Source of the DNA: Magnetospirillum sp. 15-1
GTDB taxonomy: Bacteria > Pseudomonadota > Alphaproteobacteria > Rhodospirillales > Magnetospirillaceae
Direction of reading: 5' to 3'
Length of the DNA: 64,000 nucleotides
Assembly (NCBI RefSeq): GCF_900184795.1
Contig: NZ_FXXN01000028.1
Span: 590,632-654,631 of the forward strand
Shown: in pieces, positions 20,603 through 27,678 of the stretch
How positions within the stretch are numbered: the first letter of the stretch is position 1
Layout of the letters: the number at the start of each line of letters is the position of its first letter
Notes under the pieces: generated by a model
What the model was told of the DNA's origin: nothing
Databases searched by the model: none
The model's input: the letters and a program-made list of their open reading frames with translations, nothing else
Position numbers and translations under genes: made by a program

Positions 20603-21097
20603 ATGCGTAAATGGGGGGCGACCGCCCTGGCCGCCTTGCTGCTTTGCCTGGCGCCGGCCGCGCTGGCGGGCGAGGCCAGCGGCCTGCCGCTGCCCCGTTT
20701 CGTGTCCTTGCGCTCGGACGAGGTCAATCTGCGGGCCGGGCCGGGACAGCGCTATCCCATCGACTGGATATATTCGCGCAAGGACCTGCCGGTGGAGGTG
20801 ATCGCCGAGTTCGAGGCCTGGCGCAAGATCAGGGACTGGCAGGGCACCGAGGGCTGGCTCCACCAATCCATGCTGTCGGGGCGGCGCATGATGGTGGTGA
20901 TCGGCGGCCAGCGCACGCTGCGCGCCGGCGATTCCGACAGCGCCGACGCCCTGGCCCTGGTGGAGCCCGGCGTGCTGGGCCGTCTGCTGCAATGCCCGCG
21001 CAACCGGGACTTCTGTCGGGTGGAGATCAACCAGATCCAGGGCTGGTTCAAGCGCGACGAGATCTGGGGCGTCTACAAGGGCGAGTGGATCGAATAA
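20603..21097 (+). CDS. exported SH3-domain protein
   Basis: This 164-residue protein has a signal peptide (ATALAALLLCLAPAALAG). A bacterial SH3 domain follows with RSDEVNLRAGPGQRYPIDWI and GTEGWLHQSML. A second SH3-like half ends near INQIQGWFKRDEIWGVY. Such periplasmic domains often bind cell-wall components. The ATG at 20603 has GGGGGA upstream and is preferred to one at 20570. A GC-rich hairpin follows the stop. Confidence 0.85.
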   Translation: MRKWGATALAALLLCLAPAALAGEASGLPLPRFVSLRSDEVNLRAGPGQRYPIDWIYSRKDLPVEVIAEFEAWRKIRDWQGTEGWLHQSMLSGRRMMVVIGGQRTLRAGDSDSADALALVEPGVLGRLLQCPRNRDFCRVEINQIQGWFKRDEIWGVYKGEWIE

Positions 21098-21182
21098 AAC
21101 GGGGACCGGTTCCCGAGGCTCATCCTCCCCGAGTTCCGGCCCCCGCCGTCAGCCCGCCCGGAAGGGGAAGGGCAGGCGTTTC

Positions 21183-21647
21183 TCACTCATCCTCGTAGGA
21201 ACCGGTTTCCGCGCCCCGATGGCAGGCCACGCAATTGGACCGGGTCATCACCTCGGGCCGCTTCCATTCCCGCTCGGAGATGCGCTCGTGCTTGGCGATG
21301 AAGCGCGGCGTCTCGGTGATGCGCAGCGGCGTCTCGGACAGGGCGATGCCGCGCAGCGCCTTGCGCCCCGCCTTGCCGCCGCCCGTATCGGCGGCGCCCG
21401 CCACCAGCACCTGGCGGATACGTTCGGCCTTGTCGGACGCCATGCCGGCGTTGTCGCCGAAATGGTCGGACAGCTGGCCCATCATGCGGGTCCACGAGCG
21501 GGCCGGCAGGAAGGCGGGCTGGAAGGCCATGTGGCACTCGCCGCAGGCCTTGAGGGTTTCGGGATCGGTCACCGGGCGGACATGGTCGGCCAGGGCGGGA
21601 AGGGCGGACAGGCTGAACACCGCCGCGAGGATGATCCGCTTCATCAT
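21183..21647 (-). CDS. dihaem cytochrome c (DHC type)
   Basis: The protein has up to 154 residues (MMKRIILAAVFSL, signal peptide ending LPALA). It contains two CxxCH haem sites: CGECH near residue 38 and CVACH near residue 141. Size and haem spacing match the DHC family that partners with SHP (sphaeroides haem protein) and a cytochrome b561. The start overlaps the stop of the upstream b561-SHP gene as ATGATGA, giving translational coupling. It probably passes electrons from the membrane cytochrome b to the SHP haem. Confidence 0.85.
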   Translation of the reverse strand: MMKRIILAAVFSLSALPALADHVRPVTDPETLKACGECHMAFQPAFLPARSWTRMMGQLSDHFGDNAGMASDKAERIRQVLVAGAADTGGGKAGRKALRGIALSETPLRITETPRFIAKHERISEREWKRPEVMTRSNCVACHRGAETGSYEDE

Positions 21648-22480
21648 TTGCTCTCCATATAGGCGATGTAGTCGCCCTTCTCGGTCGCCGAGCAGACCCG
21701 GCCCAGCACGGTCTGGCAGTCGCGGTCGAAGCGCTCTTCCACCTTGGCGGCATCGGTGAAGCGCTTGGGGTTGGCCGATACCGCCACCGGCTTGATGGCG
21801 CGGCCGGTCTTGGCGTGGCGGCCGTCGGCGGTGGGGTCGGCGGTGTGGCAGGTGGTGCAGGACGCATAGTCGGGGCTGGCGGTATTCTTCGATTCGAACA
21901 GCGCCCGGCCGCGCTCGGGCGAGAAGCCGGCGAAGCCCGGCCCGGCCTGCCGGGCATAGCCGGCCTTGATGGCGTCGCGGGCCGCATCGGCGGCAAAGGC
22001 GGCGGGAGCGGCCAGCAGGGCGATGGCGAACAAGGCGGCGGTCGAGCCCTTCAGCATCTCGCGCACCCGGCGGCCCTGGAAGATCCAGGCGATGATGGCG
22101 GCATGGGCCAGCACCAGCCAGAGCGAAGCCTCGGCCAGTCCCTCGTGCAGGTCCTCCAGGGCGGGGATGACATCGGCGGCGATGCCGGTCACCCCGGCCA
22201 CCGCCATGCCGCCCACCAGGATGGCGGCCATCCAGGCGAACAGGGGATTGCGGCCGGGCTTGGCCCAGGTCAGGCGGGGCTTGGGCAGGGCCAGCGGCCC
22301 ACCGGCCGAGCCGACCAGCGCCAGGGCCAGGCGCAGCACGACGGCGCCCACCACCCAATAGCCGGAAAACACGTGCATGGCGTAGGTGTCCTCGTCGGCG
22401 GTGACATAGGCCACCAGGAAGCCTCCGGCCAGGGCGGCATGCCACAGGCGGAGCAGGCGGAATTCCCAGCGGGCGTTCAT
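21644..22480 (-). CDS. cytochrome b561 fused to an SHP-like (DUF1924) cytochrome c domain
   Basis: In this 278-residue fusion, residues 1-150 form a four-helix b561-type domain. Haem-ligand histidines are likely in RLWHAALAG, YAMHVFSGYW, EDLHEGL and LVLAHAAII. A signal-like helix (ALFAIALLAAPAAFAA) leads into a monohaem c domain with CTTCH, followed by NPKRFTDAAKVEERFDRDC, typical of DUF1924/SHP. SHP haem can bind oxygen or NO. In related clusters shp, dhc and cytb are separate genes, so the fusion is informative. GAGGAG precedes the ATG. Confidence 0.85.
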   Translation of the reverse strand: MNARWEFRLLRLWHAALAGGFLVAYVTADEDTYAMHVFSGYWVVGAVVLRLALALVGSAGGPLALPKPRLTWAKPGRNPLFAWMAAILVGGMAVAGVTGIAADVIPALEDLHEGLAEASLWLVLAHAAIIAWIFQGRRVREMLKGSTAALFAIALLAAPAAFAADAARDAIKAGYARQAGPGFAGFSPERGRALFESKNTASPDYASCTTCHTADPTADGRHAKTGRAIKPVAVSANPKRFTDAAKVEERFDRDCQTVLGRVCSATEKGDYIAYMESK

Positions 22481-22599
22481 CAGTGGTGCTCCTCGTGGAA
22501 GGGGAAGGAAACCGGCTGCACGGTGGCGGCATAGGCATAAGCGCCCCCGGCGACGATCAGGGCGGCCATCAGGCCGTGAACGATCATGCGGGTCAGCAT
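22480..22599 (-). CDS. small exported or membrane peptide (39 aa)
   Basis: A 39-residue frame begins MLTRMIVHGLMAALIVAGGA and continues through an alanine-rich helix to the tail FPFHEEHH. GGAG lies seven bases before the ATG. The stop overlaps the next start as TGATG, which supports real translation in the b561-SHP/DHC operon. The tail of His and Glu residues could bind metal or haem, or the peptide could be a small membrane subunit. I do not recognise a family. Confidence 0.55.
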   Translation of the reverse strand: MLTRMIVHGLMAALIVAGGAYAYAATVQPVSFPFHEEHH

Positions 22600-22689
22600 G
22601 GCGGAACTCCTTGTTGAAAAATTACCGGGTCCGTGAATTCATCTGGGCGGAGGATAGGAGCACGGCCCTGAACCGGGCGTGACCCGCCG

Positions 22690-22711
22690 GTTCATCCGCC
22701 GTTCATGCGGC
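22690..22711 (+). promoter_or_regulatory. 11-bp direct repeat in the divergent promoter region
   Basis: GTTCATCCGCC is followed directly by GTTCATGCGGC, giving two TTCAT half-sites one helical turn apart. OmpR/PhoB-family regulators bind such tandem repeats. The site sits 18 bp before the PepSY gene, which precedes a response regulator of that family, and 90 bp from the divergent cytochrome operon. Autoregulation and control of the cytochromes are inferred. Confidence 0.5.
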
Positions 22712-22729
22712 GCGGACGATGATTTGCTC

Positions 22730-23017
22730 ATGAAAACCATTCTAGCCATCCTGCTTCTCGTCTCCCTCCCCGCCTTGGGCGGCGAAGACCACGACCGCAT
22801 TCGCCGCGCCGTGCAGGCCGGCGAGATTCTGCCGCTGTCGCGCATTCTCGAGCAGGTGGACCGCGATTATCCCGGCGAGCTGATCGAGGCCGAACTGGAA
22901 GACCGGCACGGCCATCCGATCTATGAGATCAAGCGCCTGACCCGCGACGGGCGGCTGCTGAAGCTCTATTACGACGCCGCCGACGGCACCCGGCTCAAGG
23001 TCAAGGAGAAGCGATGA
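22730..23017 (+). CDS. PepSY-domain periplasmic protein
   Basis: The 95-residue protein has a signal peptide (KTILAILLLVSLPALGG). A PepSY fold follows: RIRRAVQAGEILPLSRILEQV, GELIEAELEDRHGHPIYEIK and LLKLYYDAADGTRL. PepSY proteins are found beside SHP/DHC/cytochrome b systems and two-component regulators, as here. The stop overlaps the response regulator start by four bases. It may modulate the sensor kinase or bind a periplasmic signal. Confidence 0.85.
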   Translation: MKTILAILLLVSLPALGGEDHDRIRRAVQAGEILPLSRILEQVDRDYPGELIEAELEDRHGHPIYEIKRLTRDGRLLKLYYDAADGTRLKVKEKR

Positions 23018-23694
23018 GAGTCCTGGTCGTCGAGGACGAGCCGCAACTGACCCTGGCGCTGGAACGCGCCCTGGAAGCGGCGGGCTTCGCGGTGGACACC
23101 GCCTATGACGGCGAGAACGGCTGGTACCTGGGCGACACCGAAAGCTATGACGCGGCCATCCTCGACCTTGGTCTGCCCAAGGTCGACGGCATCACCGTGC
23201 TGGGCCGCTGGCGCGAGGCCGGGCGGACCATGCCGGTGATGGTGCTGACGGCCCGCGCCCGCTGGGCGGAAAAGGCCCAGGCCTTCAACGCCGGCGCCGA
23301 TGATTACGTCACCAAGCCCTTCGAGATGGAAGAGGTGGTGACCCGCATCCGCGCCCTGATCCGCCGCGCCGCCGGCCATGCCTCGCCCGAGATCACCTGT
23401 GGAAGCCTGCGCATCGACACCATCGGCGGAAAGGTCAGCCGCGACGGCATGCCGGTGACGCTGACCGCCCAGGAATTCCGCATCCTGTCCTATCTCGCCC
23501 ATCACCAGGGACGGGTGGTCAGCCGTTCGGAACTGGTGGAGCACGTCTACGACCGCGATGCCGACCCGGATTCCAACGTGCTGGACGTGCTGGTGGCCCG
23601 CATCCGCCGCAAGCTGGGCGTCGATGTGATCCACACCCTGCGCGGCCAGGGCTGGCGCATGGAGGCCCCCGAAAACGAGGGCCCCGGACAATGA
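23014..23694 (+). CDS. OmpR-family response regulator
   Basis: The 226-residue regulator has a receiver domain (residues 1-115) with the acidic pocket VVEDEP, phospho-acceptor Asp in AAILDLGLPKVDG and the conserved lysine in DDYVTKPFEM. A winged-helix domain follows, with LTAQEFRILSYLAHHQGRVV and LDVLVARIRRKLG. It overlaps both the PepSY and the kinase genes by four bases. It probably binds the 11-bp direct repeat upstream and regulates the divergent SHP/DHC operon. Confidence 0.92.
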   Translation: MRVLVVEDEPQLTLALERALEAAGFAVDTAYDGENGWYLGDTESYDAAILDLGLPKVDGITVLGRWREAGRTMPVMVLTARARWAEKAQAFNAGADDYVTKPFEMEEVVTRIRALIRRAAGHASPEITCGSLRIDTIGGKVSRDGMPVTLTAQEFRILSYLAHHQGRVVSRSELVEHVYDRDADPDSNVLDVLVARIRRKLGVDVIHTLRGQGWRMEAPENEGPGQ

Positions 23695-25034
23695 CCGCGC
23701 GTGACTCCCTGCATCGCCGCCTGATCCTGGGGGCCGGAGCCTGGGTCGTCCTGGCCCTGGGAATCGGCGGCTGGGTGCTGAGCCACGCCTTCGCCGACAG
23801 TGCCGAACAGGCCTTTGTCCGGCGTCTCGATACCCATCTGCGCGCCCTGCTGGCGGTGGTCGAGCCGGAAAACGGCAATCCGATCTCCGTGGGGCGGCCG
23901 GCGGGCGAGCCCCGTTTCGAGCAACCCTATTCCGGCTGGTACTGGCAGGTCTCGGACGGTGCCGGCATCAACGCGCGCTCGCGCTCCCTGTGGGATTTCG
24001 CCCTGCCCATGGCAACCGACGGCATGGCGGGCAGCATCCAGATGCATCGGGAGAGCGGGCCGCGCGGCCAGAATCTCGAGGTGATGGAACGCGACCTGCT
24101 GCTGGACGAGAGCGGCCGGCGCCTGCATGTGGCGGTGGCCGGCGACCGCGCCGAGGTGGAGGAGGAAATCCGCCGCTTCCGGCTGTTGCTGACCCTGTCC
24201 CTGGGCGGATTGGGGCTGGGGCTGCTGGCCGCCGTGGCGGTGCAGGTGAGCTACGGCCTCAGGCCGCTGCGGCGGCTGGAGGACGAGTTGGACCAGCTGA
24301 CCCACGGCGCCGGCCGCCTGGACGGCGCCTATCCCCAGGAAATCGCCCCGCTGGTCGAGGCCATGAACCGGGTGCTGGAACACGACGACCGGCTGATCCG
24401 CCATGCCCGGAACCACCTGGGCAATCTGGCCCACGCCTTGAAGACGCCCCTGGCGGTACTGCGCACCGAGTGCGGTGCCATTCCCGGAGTGGCGCCGCAG
24501 GTCGAGCGGGTCAGCCGCCTGATCGACCTGCATCTGGCCCGCGCCGGCTCCGAGGCCTCGTCGTCGCGGGCCATGGGGCGGCGGGTCCCGCTGGCCCCGC
24601 TGCTGGCCGACCTGGACGGCGCCCTGCGCAAGGTCTACGCCGAGCGCCGGCTGGACATCACCATCGACTCGCCGCCCGAGGCCGATTTCGCCGGAGAGCC
24701 CGACGATCTGGCCGAAATGGTCGGCAACCTGATGGACAACGCCTGCAAGTGGGCGGCGACACGGGTGCGGGTCAGCGCCCGGCGGGGGATGATCCGGGTC
24801 GAGGACGACGGGCCGGGCCTGACGGCGGAACAGGCCGAGGCGGCGGCGCGGCGCGGCATCCGCCTGGACGAAAGCGTGCCGGGCTCGGGCCTGGGATTGG
24901 CCATCGTCGCCGATCTGGCGGCGTTGGGCGGCCTGAAGCTCGGCTTTGGCCGCTCGCCATGGGGCGGACTGGCGGTCAGCCTGACGGAAGAGGCCGCGGA
25001 CATGGCACCCCGGCGGCCAGACGACCGCGAATGA
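23691..25034 (+). CDS. sensor histidine kinase
   Basis: This 447-residue membrane kinase has helices at about residues 12-35 and 170-190 flanking a periplasmic sensor domain. HAMP and the H-box HLGNLAHALKTPLAVLRTE (phosphorylated His) follow. The ATP-binding boxes are MDNACKWAA, VEDDGPGL and PGSGLGLAIVADLA. It is the cognate kinase of the preceding response regulator, with a PhoQ/QseC-like architecture. The sensed signal may relate to redox state, haem or NO, judged only from the neighbouring cytochromes. Confidence 0.92.
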   Translation: MTARDSLHRRLILGAGAWVVLALGIGGWVLSHAFADSAEQAFVRRLDTHLRALLAVVEPENGNPISVGRPAGEPRFEQPYSGWYWQVSDGAGINARSRSLWDFALPMATDGMAGSIQMHRESGPRGQNLEVMERDLLLDESGRRLHVAVAGDRAEVEEEIRRFRLLLTLSLGGLGLGLLAAVAVQVSYGLRPLRRLEDELDQLTHGAGRLDGAYPQEIAPLVEAMNRVLEHDDRLIRHARNHLGNLAHALKTPLAVLRTECGAIPGVAPQVERVSRLIDLHLARAGSEASSSRAMGRRVPLAPLLADLDGALRKVYAERRLDITIDSPPEADFAGEPDDLAEMVGNLMDNACKWAATRVRVSARRGMIRVEDDGPGLTAEQAEAAARRGIRLDESVPGSGLGLAIVADLAALGGLKLGFGRSPWGGLAVSLTEEAADMAPRRPDDRE

Positions 25035-25062
25035 GCGTGACAGCGCGCCTGCCTTGTTTATC

Positions 25063-26754
25063 ATGGAGGGATTCACCTTCCGTCGAGAGCCCCCCCCCCC
25101 GGTGAACGTCTCAGTCCCCCCTTCCGCCTCGCAAGTCCATACCATCGGCACCTTTCGCGGCCTGTCCTTCAAGCAGGCGGTGGCGACGCTGCTGATCGCG
25201 CTGGGCCTGGGCACCGCATCGGGAATCTGGGACCTGTCGGCCGATTACCAGCGCATGCGCCAGGAGGTGGGCAAAGGCAGCGAAGCCAATCTCGCCCTGG
25301 TGCGCGGCATGGCGGTGGAGGCCGCCTACATGCTGAGCCACGATCTGGCCAGCGAGGTGGTGGGCGGTCTGGCGCTGGACCCCATGGTGGCCGAGGTCCG
25401 GCTGACCGACAATTTCGGCGATGTTCTGGGACAGGCCAGCCATCCGCCGGGCACGACCGCTTTCCCCGGCCTGGCCCAGCGGCTGTTCGGCGACATGGCC
25501 CAGCACTCCCTGCCGCTTCAGACCCGCATCAAGGAAGCGGCCAGCGACGTGGGCAAGCTGGAACTGCGCCTCGACCCCGCCCTGCTGCTCAACCGCTACC
25601 TGGACCATGTGGCGGCCAGCGCCGCGTCGGGCGCGGCGCGGACCGTAATTCTGTGTCTGCTGGTGGTGGCGGTGTTCTACGGCCTGATCACCAAGCCGCT
25701 GCTGCGCATCGGCCAGGCCATCGCCACGGTGGACCCGGCCCGGCCCGGCGCCCTGCTGATCGATCTGCCGCCCCGCCACGAGGGTGACGAACTGGGCCTT
25801 CTGGTGCGCAACGTCAACGCCCTGCTGGCCGAATCCCAGCGCGGACTGGACGGCCGCGACACCGCCGAAGGCGCCCTGGCCGCCCTGGCCCGCGACCTGG
25901 AGCAGCGGGTCCAGGACCGCACCCACGAACTGGAGCAGCAGAAGGAAGGGGTGGAACGGGCCAACGCCGAGCTGGAAAAGGCCAACCGTTTCATTTCCGA
26001 TGGCATCCGTTACGCCAGCCGCATCCAGACGGCGCTGCTGCCCGATACGGCGGCACTGGAAGGGACGGTGCACGAATTCACGGTCGGCTGGCGCCCCTTC
26101 GATATCGTCGGCGGCGATTATTACTGGACCGGCACCTTCGGCGACAAGACGGTGGTGGCGGTGATGGACTGCACCGGCCACGGCGTGCCCGGCGCCTTCA
26201 TGACCGCCGTGGTGTCGTCGATCCTGGCCCGCATCCTTCATCACCACGGCCATGACGATCCGGCGGTGATCCTGGCCCTGCTCAACTTCCTGGTGAAGTC
26301 GGCGCTGCGCCAGGACCGGGCCGACGCCCCCGCCGACGACGGCCTGGACGCCGCCATCTGCGTCTTCGACCGCGAACGCGCCGTCGCCACCTTCGCCGGC
26401 GCCAACCTGCCGCTGATGATGTGGAGCGACAACCAGATAAAGGTGATCCGGGGCGACCGGCGCAGCCTGGGCTACCGCGACAGCCCGCCCGACGCCACCT
26501 TCGCCTGCCACGAGGTCCCCATCCTTCCGGGCGCCACCTTCTACCTCTACACCGACGGCCTGATCGATCACATGGGCGGCCCCAACCACCGGCTGTTCGG
26601 CCGGAGAAGGCTGCAGGAGGCCCTGAGCGGCATCGCCCACCTGCCGCTGGAGGAGCAGAAGGAAAAACTGTTCGCCACCCTGGATGCCTGGCGTGGCGAT
26701 CAGCCCTGCCGCGACGACATGACCTTCATCGCGATCCGGCCGCTGGCTCCCTGA
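25063..26754 (+). CDS. SpoIIE/RsbU-type PP2C phosphatase with membrane sensor region
   Basis: This 563-residue protein has a helix at about residues 35-55 and a periplasmic domain to about 185. A second helix (TVILCLLVVAVFYGL) leads to a HAMP-like linker and a coiled coil (LEQRVQDRTHELEQQKEGV). The C-terminal PP2C domain has metal-binding DIVGGDYYW and VMDCTGHGVPGAFMTAV. Such phosphatases act on anti-sigma-factor antagonists in partner-switching pathways. The start is uncertain: ATG 25063 lacks a good ribosome site and GTG 25102 is an alternative. An 11-C tract lies between them. The gene ends overlapping the convergent solute-binding gene by 29 bases. Confidence 0.85.
   Translation: MEGFTFRREPPPPVNVSVPPSASQVHTIGTFRGLSFKQAVATLLIALGLGTASGIWDLSADYQRMRQEVGKGSEANLALVRGMAVEAAYMLSHDLASEVVGGLALDPMVAEVRLTDNFGDVLGQASHPPGTTAFPGLAQRLFGDMAQHSLPLQTRIKEAASDVGKLELRLDPALLLNRYLDHVAASAASGAARTVILCLLVVAVFYGLITKPLLRIGQAIATVDPARPGALLIDLPPRHEGDELGLLVRNVNALLAESQRGLDGRDTAEGALAALARDLEQRVQDRTHELEQQKEGVERANAELEKANRFISDGIRYASRIQTALLPDTAALEGTVHEFTVGWRPFDIVGGDYYWTGTFGDKTVVAVMDCTGHGVPGAFMTAVVSSILARILHHHGHDDPAVILALLNFLVKSALRQDRADAPADDGLDAAICVFDRERAVATFAGANLPLMMWSDNQIKVIRGDRRSLGYRDSPPDATFACHEVPILPGATFYLYTDGLIDHMGGPNHRLFGRRRLQEALSGIAHLPLEEQKEKLFATLDAWRGDQPCRDDMTFIAIRPLAP
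25090..25100. repeat. poly-C tract (11 C) at the 5' end of the SpoIIE-type gene
   Basis: Eleven consecutive C bases encode prolines just after the assumed start. Homopolymers of this length are prone to slipped-strand changes. Here a one-base change would shift the frame if translation starts at ATG 25063, or alter spacer length if it starts at GTG 25102. A sequencing error in the tract cannot be excluded. Confidence 0.8.
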
Positions 26755-27490
26755 CCATTCCCGAGGAATAGCGGGCGACGATGCGGTCGTACTGGCCGTC
26801 GGCCCGCAGCCGGGCCAGACCGCGGTTGAAGGCGTCGCGCAGGCCGGCATCGCGAAAGGCGACCCGGTATTCGGTCGGCGGGAACAGCGGGTGATAGCGC
26901 AGGGGCTGGGTGGTATCCACCTTGGCCTTGACCTCGGACTGGTTGGCGAACCAGTTGAAGATTTTGGAATCGGCGACCACCACGTCCACCCGGTCGAGGA
27001 ACAGCAGCGTCGGCTGCGCCTGTTGCTTGGGGTCTTCCCGGTAGTTGGGATTGGCCGCCGTCACCGCCTTGAATTCGGGGCCGAGATAAAGGGCGGCGTT
27101 CTGGAAGGCCAGCACCGATTTGTCCGCCAGATCCGCCAGACCGTTGATGGCCAGATTGCGCGATTCCAGGGTGATGGCGTAGTTGCGGTAGACCACGTAG
27201 ACGTCGGAATAGGTCGCATCGGGCAACCCGCCCGGCCGCTGGGTCAGCATGGCGTCGATCTGCCCGCCCTCGAACGCCTTGACCTCGCGGGCCAGCGGCA
27301 GGAATTCCGGCACCAGCCGATGGCCTTCGACGGCCAGGGCCTCCTTGGCGACGTCGTATTCCAGGCCGCGCAGCTCATCGGGAATGACGTAGGGCGAGAT
27401 GGACCGGCCGATGCCCACCTTCACCTCCCTGGCCAAGGCCGGAGTGACGAGAAGCGGCAAAAACAGCCACACCAGAAAACCAGGGCGCAT
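26726..27490 (-). CDS. family 3 extracellular solute-binding protein
   Basis: The 254-residue protein has a signal peptide (FLVWLFLPLLVTPALA). It has the two-lobed substrate-binding pattern of amino-acid binding proteins, with segments GIGRSISPYVIPDE, GQIDAMLTQRPGG and FRDAGLRDAFNRGLARLRADG. No transporter permease or ATPase lies nearby. It may be an orphan binding protein or a sensor input. The ATG at 27490 with GAGGT upstream is chosen over longer frames. Confidence 0.8.
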   Translation of the reverse strand: MRPGFLVWLFLPLLVTPALAREVKVGIGRSISPYVIPDELRGLEYDVAKEALAVEGHRLVPEFLPLAREVKAFEGGQIDAMLTQRPGGLPDATYSDVYVVYRNYAITLESRNLAINGLADLADKSVLAFQNAALYLGPEFKAVTAANPNYREDPKQQAQPTLLFLDRVDVVVADSKIFNWFANQSEVKAKVDTTQPLRYHPLFPPTEYRVAFRDAGLRDAFNRGLARLRADGQYDRIVARYSSGMVREPAAGSR

Positions 27491-27678
27491 CACGACCTCG
27501 CATCGACAGACGCTCTCCCTGGCATGAAACGGGGTACGCAATATTCCGTCAATACCGACGTTTGATCTTCGCACCGAACTAATTGTTATAAAATTACGCC
27601 GGAAACAGTTGCGCCGCCTCCCCGTCATCATCACATTGCGGAGAACGAGGGCCGCCGATCTGGCAGAGGAAGTCTGGC

